Of a stretch of 64,000 bases of DNA, positions 8,661-15,879 are shown in pieces. The notes under the pieces were generated by a model. That model saw only the letters and a program-made list of their open reading frames with translations, was not told where the DNA came from and made no database searches. Position 1 is the stretch's first letter. Each line of letters starts with the position of its first letter. The DNA is from DASUAL01 sp035763805 (GTDB lineage Bacteria; Gemmatimonadota; Gemmatimonadetes; Gemmatimonadales; GWC2-71-9), in NCBI GenBank assembly GCA_035763805.1, contig DASUAL010000054.1, positions 17,011 through 81,010 of the forward strand, written 5' to 3'. The position numbers and the translations under genes were made by a program.

Positions 8661-10217
8661 ATGAATCTTCCCCTGCTGCTCGCTCTGGCGGGCTTCGGGA
8701 CCGGCCCGGCTCCGAAACCGCGGCTCGTCGTCGTCGTCACGGTGGACCAGCTGCGGCCCGACTACTTCGACCGCTACCGGTCCCAATTCATCGGCGGCTT
8801 CACCGTCCTGCTGAGGCAGGGCGCGTACTTCGCGGACGCCCACCAGGATCACGCCGTCACGGAGACCGCTCCGGGGCACGCGACCGTGCTGTCGGGGCGC
8901 TGGCCCGCGCATACGGGCATCATCCGGAACAGCGCAGGTGTGAACGACACGACGTCGCTACTGGAGGTGAGCGGGCCGGGCGCGTCGCCGGCCCGGTTTC
9001 GGGGCACGAGTTTCTTCGACTGGCTGAAGGCCGAGCAGCCGCTCGCGCGAGCGCTCTCAGTCTCGCGCAAGGACCGCGGGGCGATCCTCCCGATCGGCCG
9101 CGCGCGCGAGCAGGTGTACTGGTACCAATCGGGGGTCTTCACCACGAGCCGCTATTACGCGGACTCGCTCCCGTCATGGGTACGCGCGTTCAACGCGCGC
9201 CGGATTCCCTTTCGCGCCGCCGGGCGCGCCTGGACGCCCCTGCTCGCCGAGCGGAGCTACCCGGAGCCCGACAGCGTGCCGTACGAGCGCGGCGGGCGCG
9301 ACTTCATGTTTCCGCACCGCCTGCCCGAGGACAGCGCCCAGGCCGCCATCGCGCTCGCGGGCATCCCGACGATGGATTCGCTGACGCTTGCATTCGCGCT
9401 GGAAGGGGTGCGCGTGCTGCAGCTCGGGGGGCGCGGCGCGACCGACCTCCTCGCCGTGAGTCTGTCGACGATGGACGCGGTGGGGCACGCGTACGGCCCC
9501 GATTCCCGGGAGATCCACGACCAGGTGCTGCGGCTCGACCGCTATCTTGGCTGGTTCTTCCAGCAGCTGTTCCTGCGCTACGGCAAGGGGAACATCGTGA
9601 TCGTGCTAACGTCCGATCACGGCGTGACGCCGCTGCCGGAGCGCTCGCGGACGCTCGGCCGGCCGAGAGCGACACGGGTCAACCCCGACAGCATCATCCG
9701 GAGCGTGAATGCCGCCCTCAACGGCGGCGCGGGAGACGGCGACTGGCTCGAGTTCGACAGCGGGATGCTGCTCGTGCCCGAGCGCGCGACGCTCGCGGCT
9801 CGAGGCGTGGACATGGACAGCGTGGTGGTGGGCGTGGCGGCGCAGCTCAGTGCGCTGCCGGGCGTCGCGCGCGTGGCCCGGTTCGCCGATCTCGCCGCCG
9901 GGGACACGACCGATCCTGTGGTGCGCCGCTGGCAGCACAGCGTCCCAGCGGACGCGGGCGTGGAGCTCGTCGCGACGCTCGCGCCGTACTCCGTGTGGGG
10001 CTATGACGACCTCCCGATCGCCATGCACGGGCAGCCCAACGAGTACGACACCCACGTGCCGCTCATCCTGTGGGGTCGGGGCTTTCGCTCCGGCGTCTAT
10101 CGCGACCGGGTCAACACCGTAGACCTCGCGCCGACGCTGGCGCGACTGCTCGGCCTCACCCCCGCCGAGCCGCTGGACGGCCGGGTGTTGCTCGAGGCGC
10201 TCGAACCGGAGAACTGA
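8661..10217 (+). CDS. secreted alkaline phosphatase, PafA/type I phosphodiesterase family
   Basis: A 518-residue alkaline-phosphatase-superfamily enzyme with a short signal peptide (MNLPLLLALAGFGTGPAPK). The first metal aspartate D29 lies in VTVDQLRPDYFDRY, and the Thr nucleophile T75 in TETAPGHATVLSGRWP. The remaining metal ligands lie in DAVGHAYGPDS, TSDHGVTPLPE and MHGQPNEYDTHVPLILWG. This order matches PafA, a phosphate-irrepressible monoesterase of Bacteroidota and relatives. The predicted role is scavenging phosphate from organic esters in the periplasm. A 19-base gap separates it from the MFS gene. TACCTTTC at 8649-8656 just before the ATG could be a promoter -10 region. Confidence 0.88.
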   Translation: MNLPLLLALAGFGTGPAPKPRLVVVVTVDQLRPDYFDRYRSQFIGGFTVLLRQGAYFADAHQDHAVTETAPGHATVLSGRWPAHTGIIRNSAGVNDTTSLLEVSGPGASPARFRGTSFFDWLKAEQPLARALSVSRKDRGAILPIGRAREQVYWYQSGVFTTSRYYADSLPSWVRAFNARRIPFRAAGRAWTPLLAERSYPEPDSVPYERGGRDFMFPHRLPEDSAQAAIALAGIPTMDSLTLAFALEGVRVLQLGGRGATDLLAVSLSTMDAVGHAYGPDSREIHDQVLRLDRYLGWFFQQLFLRYGKGNIVIVLTSDHGVTPLPERSRTLGRPRATRVNPDSIIRSVNAALNGGAGDGDWLEFDSGMLLVPERATLAARGVDMDSVVVGVAAQLSALPGVARVARFADLAAGDTTDPVVRRWQHSVPADAGVELVATLAPYSVWGYDDLPIAMHGQPNEYDTHVPLILWGRGFRSGVYRDRVNTVDLAPTLARLLGLTPAEPLDGRVLLEALEPEN

Positions 10218-10224
10218 GGTCGTC

Positions 10225-10599
10225 ATGGCGCAGAAACTCCCCGCGCAGCAGGCTGCACGCATCGAGCAGCTCCAGGTTTTTCTCAAGACGGTGGACCACG
10301 TCGCCAAGCTCGTCGCCGAGCTCGACTCGAATCGCGCGGCGAAGGCCAAGGTCCTCGAGAACATCTGCGAGTCGCTCGCGCGCGAACTGTCGCAGATGCG
10401 TCAGCGAGCGCTCACGGCCAACGTTGGGACCATTGCCGACGTGGCGGGAGCGATGTCCGTGATGGCAGGGCGGGGCGGCGGGATTAACATGAAAATCCGT
10501 GGTCTGGCGGACGGCGTGAACAGCCTCCGACTCCAGCTGGACCAGGCGCTGAAGCAGGCAATGACTCCGGAGAAGAAGGAGCCGGAGCGACTCCACTAG
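10225..10599 (+). CDS. hypothetical helical protein
   Basis: A 124-residue protein that I do not recognise. It is rich in Ala, Leu, Lys and Glu, with almost no predicted beta structure. Heptad-like stretches (AARIEQLQVFLKTVDHVAKLVAELDSNRAAKAKVLENICESLARELSQMRQ, and again near LRLQLDQALKQA) suggest a coiled coil. The central GRGGGINMKIRGL is the only glycine-rich segment. No signal peptide or membrane segment is seen, so it is probably cytoplasmic. GAGG precedes the ATG. It lies between the phosphatase and an ABC exporter with gaps of 7 and 2 bases, so it is probably co-transcribed with them. Confidence 0.7.
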   Translation: MAQKLPAQQAARIEQLQVFLKTVDHVAKLVAELDSNRAAKAKVLENICESLARELSQMRQRALTANVGTIADVAGAMSVMAGRGGGINMKIRGLADGVNSLRLQLDQALKQAMTPEKKEPERLH

Positions 10600-10601
10600 T
10601 C

Positions 10602-11534
10602 GTGCTCGCCATTCGCTGCACCAGCCTCGTGAAGCGCTACGCAGACGTCGTCGCGGTCGCCGGGGTCGACCTCACGGTCGAGACCGGAGAGTGCTTCGGC
10701 CTGCTCGGCCCGAACGGCGCCGGAAAGACCACGACGATCGAGATCCTCGAGGGGCTGACCGTTCCCGACGCGGGGGCCGTGGAGGTCCTGGGCATGCGCT
10801 GGGACGACGGCTCCGGCCGCGCGCTGCGCGAGCGCCTCGGCATCCAGCTGCAGGAGACCCAGCTCGCCGAGAAGCTGACGGTCGAGGAGACGGTGCGACT
10901 GTTCCGCAGCTTCTACCGGCGCTCGCACACCGTGGACGAGGTGCTCGCGCTCGTGGAGCTCGAGGAGAAACGGCGTGCCTGGGTGGGCAAGCTCTCGGGC
11001 GGCCAGAAGCAGCGACTGGCCGTGGCGTGCGCGCTCGTGAGCCGGCCGGAGCTGCTGTTCCTCGACGAGCCCACGACCGGGCTGGACCCACAATCACGCC
11101 GCCAGCTCTGGGACGTGATCACCCGGTTCCGGACGGCGGGCGGCACGGTGCTTCTCACGACGCACTACATGGAAGAGGCCGAGCGGCTGTGCGACCGGGT
11201 GGCCATCATGGATCACGGGAGGGTGATCGCGCTCGGCACGCCGCGACAGCTGATCGCCACGCTCGGCGCGGAGCACGTCGTGGAGTTCGCGCTCGCCGAC
11301 GGAGGGGGCACAGCGCCGGACGTGGCGGAGCTCGCCACGCTGCCGGGGGTCCGGTCGGTGCGGCCCGCCGCCGACCGCACGGCGCTCACGGTGACCGAGG
11401 TGCACCGCGCGGTGCCCGCCCTGATGGCCCTGCTCGAGCGGCGCGGCGCCGAGCTGTCCATGCTCGCAACACACCACGCCACGCTCGAGGACGTGTTCGT
11501 CTCGCTCACGGGGAGGCAGCTGCGCGATGCGTGA
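10602..11534 (+). CDS. ABC exporter ATPase (DrrA/CcmA type)
   Basis: A 310-residue ATPase of the ABC-2 exporter class. Walker A is GPNGAGKTT, followed by the Q-loop region GIQLQETQL, signature LSGGQKQRLAVA, Walker B LLFLDEPTTGLDP and switch TTHYMEEAE. The C-terminal 80 residues, including LEDVFVSLTGRQLRD, are typical of DrrA-like and gliding-type exporters. The start is GTG at 10602, two bases after the hypothetical gene. It overlaps the permease gene by 8 bases, so the pair works together as an efflux system of unknown cargo. Confidence 0.92.
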   Translation: MLAIRCTSLVKRYADVVAVAGVDLTVETGECFGLLGPNGAGKTTTIEILEGLTVPDAGAVEVLGMRWDDGSGRALRERLGIQLQETQLAEKLTVEETVRLFRSFYRRSHTVDEVLALVELEEKRRAWVGKLSGGQKQRLAVACALVSRPELLFLDEPTTGLDPQSRRQLWDVITRFRTAGGTVLLTTHYMEEAERLCDRVAIMDHGRVIALGTPRQLIATLGAEHVVEFALADGGGTAPDVAELATLPGVRSVRPAADRTALTVTEVHRAVPALMALLERRGAELSMLATHHATLEDVFVSLTGRQLRDA

Positions 11535-12558
11535 TCATCCCCTCGTCCAGCTCACACTCACGCGCATGCGCGAGTTCTACCGCGAGCCGGAGGCGATCTT
11601 CTGGGTGTTCGGGTTCCCGATCGTGCTAGCGTTCGCCCTCGGCATCGCGTTCCGGAATCGCGGGCCCGGTGAGCTGCGGGTCGCCGTGCTGCGCACGCCC
11701 GGCGACAGCGCGGTCGCGGCCGCGCTCGAGCGCGCCCCGACGCTCACGGCCGGGGTGCTCGATTCGGCCGACGCGCGGGTGCAGCTGCGCACCGGGCGCA
11801 TCGCGCTGCTCGTCGTGCCGGGAGACCCGGTGGTGTACCGCTACGACTCGACCCGCACCGAGAGCCGCCTCGCGCGGCTCGAGGCGGATGAAGTGCTGCA
11901 GCGCGCCGGCGGCCGCCCCGACGTCGCACGCGTGCGCGACGAGCGCGTCACCGAGCCGGGCTCGCGCTACATCGATTTCCTCATCCCCGGCCTCCTCGGC
12001 ATGAACCTGATGGGGAGCGGCTTGTGGGGCGTCGGCTTCTCGGTGGTGCAGGCCCGCACCAAGAAGCTGCTCAAGCGCTTCATGGCGACGCCGATGCGGC
12101 GGAGCCATTACCTCATGGCGTTCGTGCTGTCGCGGCTCGTCTTCCTGTTCCTCGAGGTGGCCGCGCTCGTCGGGTTCGGGTGGTGGATATTCGACGTGGG
12201 TGTGCGAGGATCGATCGGCGCGCTCGCGTTCATCACGGTGCTCGGCGCGCTGTCGTTCGCGGGGCTCGGGATGCTCGTCGCGAGCCGCGCCCGGACCATC
12301 GAGGCGGTGTCCGGGCTGATGAACCTGGTCATGCTGCCGATGTGGATCCTCTCGGGAACGTTCTTCTCCTACGCCCGCTTTCCCGACACCATGCAGCCGT
12401 TCGTGAAGGCGCTCCCGCTCACGGCACTGAACGACGCGCTGCGCGCGGTGATGATCGACGGCACCTCCGTGGCGCTGCTCGGCGCGCCGCTTGCGATCGT
12501 CGTCGGGTGGGGCCTCGCGAGCTTCGCCGTCGCCCTGAAGATCTTCCGCTGGCGCTAG
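11527..12558 (+). CDS. ABC-2 type exporter permease
   Basis: A 343-residue membrane protein. One N-terminal membrane helix (IFWVFGFPIVLAFALGIAF) is followed by an extracytoplasmic domain of about 130 residues, then five further helices including SVVQARTKKLLKRFMATPMRR and the ABC-2 signature region GLMNLVMLPMWILSGTFFSYARFP. This is the layout of NodJ/DrrB/YhfT-like export permeases. It overlaps the ATPase gene and ends this operon; the next complete gene is on the other strand. Confidence 0.9.
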   Translation: MRDHPLVQLTLTRMREFYREPEAIFWVFGFPIVLAFALGIAFRNRGPGELRVAVLRTPGDSAVAAALERAPTLTAGVLDSADARVQLRTGRIALLVVPGDPVVYRYDSTRTESRLARLEADEVLQRAGGRPDVARVRDERVTEPGSRYIDFLIPGLLGMNLMGSGLWGVGFSVVQARTKKLLKRFMATPMRRSHYLMAFVLSRLVFLFLEVAALVGFGWWIFDVGVRGSIGALAFITVLGALSFAGLGMLVASRARTIEAVSGLMNLVMLPMWILSGTFFSYARFPDTMQPFVKALPLTALNDALRAVMIDGTSVALLGAPLAIVVGWGLASFAVALKIFRWR

Positions 12559-12562
12559 CCTG

Positions 12563-12660
12563 GGCGTGACGGTGATGATGCCCGTCATGCCGTTCGACGC
12601 GCCGTGCAGGGTGCAGTGGTAGGGATAGGTGCCCGGCGTCGAGAACGTCCCGTGAAGGAG
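12563..12660 (-). pseudogene. cupredoxin C-terminal remnant
   Basis: Read on the minus strand, this stretch encodes about 30 residues including TFSTPGTYPYHCTLHG and GMTGIITVTP. This is the C-terminal copper loop of a plastocyanin-like protein, with the Cys, His and Met ligands in the usual spacing. No start or N-terminal domain exists, because the kinase gene's stop lies directly before it. The preceding bases read IGGSFTG in a different frame, which would fit the missing strand of the same domain after a frameshift. It runs without a stop into the antisense of the ABC permease. I read it as the decayed tail of a lost cupredoxin gene. Confidence 0.55.
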
Positions 12661-12667
12661 CCGCCGA

Positions 12668-14395
12668 TCAGCCGCCGCGCAGGAACGCCCGCAGCCGGCG
12701 CAGGAACCCGCGCGAGGTGCGCACCGCCTCGCGGAACGCCTGGGCGCTCGCATAGCGCGCGGCGGGGTCGCCCGTCACCGCCTGCCGCAGCGCGGCCTCG
12801 AGCTCCCGCGGCACGTCCGCCCGGGACTCGTGCAGCGGGGGCAGCTGGTTGATCGTCTGGCGCGCCAAGATCATTTCCGGCGTGGCGCCGTCGAACGGCG
12901 GCCGGCCGAGCAGGGCGAAATAAGCAACGGCCCCCAGGGAATAGAGATCCGCACGTTGATCCACCTTGTCCCCGAGCAGCTGCTCCGGTGCCGCGAATTG
13001 CGGCGTACCGCTGCGGGACGTGGCCCCGCCGAACCTCCCGTCCCCCCGAACCGCGAGCGCCAGTCCGAAATCGGTGATGCGCAGGCGTCCATCGGGCTCG
13101 ATCAGCATGTTCTCGGGCTTCAGGTCTCGGTGCACCAGGCCGTGCGCGTGGGCATGCTCCAGCGCCGACAGCGCCTCGTCCAGCAGGCGCACCGCCTGCT
13201 CGACCGTGAGTGGTCCCTGCTTCTGGACGAGCTGCGCCAGGTTCATCCCCGGAACCAGCTCCATGGTGTACCACTGCAGCCCGGCGCGGCCCATGATGTC
13301 GTAGATGCTGACGATGTTCGGGTGCCTGAGCTTCGCGGCGAGCTGGGCTTCGCGCCGGAACCGCTCGGTCACGCCGGGGTCCGCGGTGAGCGCGGGGTGC
13401 AGGACCTTGATCGCCACCTCCCGCTCGAGCCCGAGATCGCGCGCGCGGTACACGCGCCCGAAGCCGCCCGAGCCGATCTCATCGAGGAGCTCATAGTCGT
13501 CCCCCAGCGCGCGGCGCAGCCGGCGCTCGAACCCCGCTTCCGCGATCTGCGGCGCCGCGGTGGGCTCCTGGTACACACCCGCGTCGCTCACGAAGTCCTC
13601 GAGCATCTCCGTCGCCGTGTAATACCGCTCGCCCGGCTGGGGCTGCAGTGCGCGCAGCAGCACCCGCTCGAGGGCGGCCGGGATCGCCGGCCGGAGGCGA
13701 CGCGGCGTGACGAGCTTCGCGGGCTCCGGGTCCGGCTCCTGAGCGGTCAGCGCGTAGTACACGATCGCCGCCACGGTATAGACGTCGCTCGCCGGTTCAC
13801 CCACGCCCCCGGCCCGCACCTCGGGCGCGACAAACGCCCCGCCCGATCCGCGTTCGTCCGTCGGGACATGGGGGAGGCACCAGTTGGCGTAGTGCAGGTC
13901 GGTGATCACCGCGCGTCCCGAGATTTCGAGCATGAGGGAGATCGGCACAATGCGGCGCATGATCACGCCCCGGGCGTGCGCGTGCTCGAGTCCGCCGAGC
14001 AGGTCGCGAACCAGGGCATGGGCGGTGGGGAGAGGGCGCGGGCCCCGGCTCATGGCATCCGCCAGGCTTTCGCCCTCGATCCAGTTTGCGGTGCGGTACG
14101 CGAAGCTCTCGACGACGCCCGCCGCGTACACGTGGCGGATCGCAGGGTGGTCGAGCGCCGCGAGCGTCTCGGTCTCGGTCAGAAACCACGCCCGGCTCGG
14201 CGAGTCGGGGACGAGATGCACCCGCAGAGCGACGTAGCGCTTGAGCACCCGGTCCCACGCGTGGTACAGCGCGCGCTCGCTCGAGAGCGCCATCAGCCGA
14301 TCCAATCGGAACACGGCCTCGAATGCCTTGACGAGGCGATCGAGCGAGTCGGCTGACGGCAGGGCGTCGGTCATGGGGGCGGTGTCCGAGCTCAC
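12668..14395 (-). CDS. Ser/Thr protein kinase with N-terminal pseudokinase domain
   Basis: A 575-residue soluble protein with two kinase folds. The C-terminal kinase (about 300-560) is intact, with glycine loop GSGGFGRVY at 308, VAIK with K330, HRDLKPEN at 422-429, DFG at 442-444 and an APE-like AAPEQ. The N-terminal domain (about 30-280) aligns in outline but is degenerate: VALRVH has Arg58 for the ATP-binding Lys, MRRIVP replaces HRDLKP and DLH (166-168) replaces DFG. No membrane anchor or PASTA domain is present. The GTG at 14395 overlaps the upstream hydrolase stop (GTGA), so the two are co-expressed. A substrate candidate is the FHA protein encoded at 15880. Confidence 0.88.
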   Translation of the reverse strand: MSSDTAPMTDALPSADSLDRLVKAFEAVFRLDRLMALSSERALYHAWDRVLKRYVALRVHLVPDSPSRAWFLTETETLAALDHPAIRHVYAAGVVESFAYRTANWIEGESLADAMSRGPRPLPTAHALVRDLLGGLEHAHARGVIMRRIVPISLMLEISGRAVITDLHYANWCLPHVPTDERGSGGAFVAPEVRAGGVGEPASDVYTVAAIVYYALTAQEPDPEPAKLVTPRRLRPAIPAALERVLLRALQPQPGERYYTATEMLEDFVSDAGVYQEPTAAPQIAEAGFERRLRRALGDDYELLDEIGSGGFGRVYRARDLGLEREVAIKVLHPALTADPGVTERFRREAQLAAKLRHPNIVSIYDIMGRAGLQWYTMELVPGMNLAQLVQKQGPLTVEQAVRLLDEALSALEHAHAHGLVHRDLKPENMLIEPDGRLRITDFGLALAVRGDGRFGGATSRSGTPQFAAPEQLLGDKVDQRADLYSLGAVAYFALLGRPPFDGATPEMILARQTINQLPPLHESRADVPRELEAALRQAVTGDPAARYASAQAFREAVRTSRGFLRRLRAFLRGG

Positions 14396-15453
14396 CGTAG
14401 TCTGACCTCCACCGCGGCCCATCCCAGCGGGCCGCGGGGGACGTAGCGCGCGTCGCGCAGATACACCCGCACGCCGCCTCCGCTGGAATCCACTTCCGCC
14501 GCGAGAAAGCGCGCGAAGTGTGCGATGGTGCGGCCCTCGGGCGTCGCCAGCGCCTGCGCCACGGCAGGATGTGTCAGGTGACGCGGCGCGGCCCAATCGC
14601 GGCCCGCCACCGTATCCGCGCCCGCGCACATGGGCTCCCACTGGAACGGCCGGCCGACCGCCGTGAGCGCGGCCCACTCGGCGGGCGGGCCGAAGCGCCG
14701 GATGGCCCTCTCCCGTACCGCCGTCTTGGCCCGCAGGCTGGCCACGCCCTGCGCGCCCGCGTAGGCCGCCAGGGCCAGGACGCCGTACAGCGCCGCCCGC
14801 TGTCGTTCGGCCGGCCCGAACCAGTGCCGTACCCATCCGATTGCGCAAGTGACCGACAGGCCGATGACCGCCACTTTCATCCAGAGCACGACGGTGTCGC
14901 CGCCGGTCCACAGGACGAGCACCGCAACCGAGGTGAGTGCCAGCGAGCAGACGAGCGCCGGCCGCCAGTGGCGGCGCGCTCCCCACGCGAGGGCCACCAG
15001 CGGCAGCACCCAGAACAACGGGTCGATGATGGCGACCCAGTCGGCATAATACCAACGCGCGCTCCACGGCAGGAACGGGCGCAGACCGTACGATCCCTGC
15101 CAGTCGAGGTACACGTGACTCACGACGGTGGCGGCGACGCAAGCCGCGATCCGCGGCCACGCCGGCGGGCCTCCGCCGCGTCGCCGCGCCCACCAGCGCA
15201 GCAGCAGCCCGACCAACACCGACAGTCCGACGATCTCGACGGCGGCACCGAGCAACGAGTGAGTGACTCCGCGGTGGTACAGCAGGTATGCGACGCCGGA
15301 ACGGGGCGCCCACGCTCGGGGGGTGATCAGGAGCTCGGTCCAATCGGGAGCGTTGCCCGCGACCGCGCCGACCAGCGCGGCCGCGGGGACCCACCGGCCG
15401 GCGACGGCGCGGCCGAGCGCCGCACCGACGAGCGTGTGCGCGAGATTATCCAT
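14392..15453 (-). CDS. membrane-bound metal-dependent hydrolase (YbcI/DUF457 type)
   Basis: A 353-residue inner-membrane protein. It starts MDNLAHTLVGAALGRA and contains GNAPDWTELL and YHRGVTHSLLGA, followed by SHVYLDWQGSYGLRPFLPWS. These His/Asp motifs in membrane-edge loops define the YbcI/YdjM-like putative metal-dependent hydrolases. Several hydrophobic segments follow, and the last 120 residues are soluble. The biochemical reaction is not known for the family. TAGCTTTA, 7 bases before the ATG, may be a -10 element. Its stop overlaps the kinase start, making a two-gene unit that diverges from the DRR protein and FHA-protease genes. Confidence 0.8.
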   Translation of the reverse strand: MDNLAHTLVGAALGRAVAGRWVPAAALVGAVAGNAPDWTELLITPRAWAPRSGVAYLLYHRGVTHSLLGAAVEIVGLSVLVGLLLRWWARRRGGGPPAWPRIAACVAATVVSHVYLDWQGSYGLRPFLPWSARWYYADWVAIIDPLFWVLPLVALAWGARRHWRPALVCSLALTSVAVLVLWTGGDTVVLWMKVAVIGLSVTCAIGWVRHWFGPAERQRAALYGVLALAAYAGAQGVASLRAKTAVRERAIRRFGPPAEWAALTAVGRPFQWEPMCAGADTVAGRDWAAPRHLTHPAVAQALATPEGRTIAHFARFLAAEVDSSGGGVRVYLRDARYVPRGPLGWAAVEVRLR

Positions 15454-15571
15454 GGCGTGGTAAAGCTAGTGACGCAAGGCCTGCGACGTGCGGGTTTTGC
15501 GGCCCTAGCCGGGTCGCCGGGGCGCGCATACGTTAGGGGCCCGACTTTTTCGCCCTGTGCGGAGGCGATCC

Positions 15572-15817
15572 ATGGGCTACGAACCGCTCCCTGACCGTCG
15601 CACGCTCCCCGACCGTCGCCTACTCGAAGATCGTCGGGCCGGCGTGGATCGCCGGTTCGGGCCGGATCGCCGCCGGCCGAACGCACCCGGAGCCGGCCAC
15701 AACGAGCGCCGCTCGGGCCCGCGGCGCTCGGGCATCGAGCGCCGCCGCACGGTGCGCCGCTCCGGCGTCGAGCGCCGTGTGCGTCCCGACCGCCGCAGGA
15801 GCGGGTCGCCGTCGTAA
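15572..15817 (+). CDS. arginine-rich DRR/ERR-repeat microprotein
   Basis: An 81-residue protein starting at ATG 15572, six bases after a strong GGAGG ribosome site at 15561-15565. It is built almost wholly from short units ending in DRR or ERR: PDRRTLPDRRLLEDRRAG at the start, then VDRR, GPDRR, NERR, IERR, VERR and PDRR. About one third of residues are Arg, and there is no hydrophobic core, signal peptide or membrane segment. It should be disordered, with alternating acidic and basic charges, and could bind nucleic acid, polyphosphate or a partner protein; the function is unknown. It lies just before the FHA-protease gene. The reverse strand is also open here but has no ribosome site or family resemblance. 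Confidence 0.6.
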   Translation: MGYEPLPDRRTLPDRRLLEDRRAGVDRRFGPDRRRPNAPGAGHNERRSGPRRSGIERRRTVRRSGVERRVRPDRRRSGSPS

Positions 15818-15844
15818 CAGCGCGAGACTGACCGTCCCTCCACG

Positions 15845-15873
15845 TTGACGCGGCCGGTCCACTTCCCTACAAT
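15845..15873 (+). promoter_or_regulatory. sigma-70-type promoter for the FHA-protease gene, leaderless
   Basis: TTGACG (15845-15850), a 17-base spacer and TACAAT (15868-15873) match the housekeeping promoter consensus well. The GTG start is at 15880, six bases after the -10. Transcription should therefore begin at or next to the start codon, giving a leaderless mRNA. This also fits the absence of a ribosome site before that GTG. Confidence 0.65.
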
Positions 15874-15879
15874 CGCCGC

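Noticed and set aside
14396..15394. Long N-terminal extension of the kinase frame
   Set aside because: It is the shadow of the membrane hydrolase gene. The GTG at 14395 in a GTGA overlap is the natural start.
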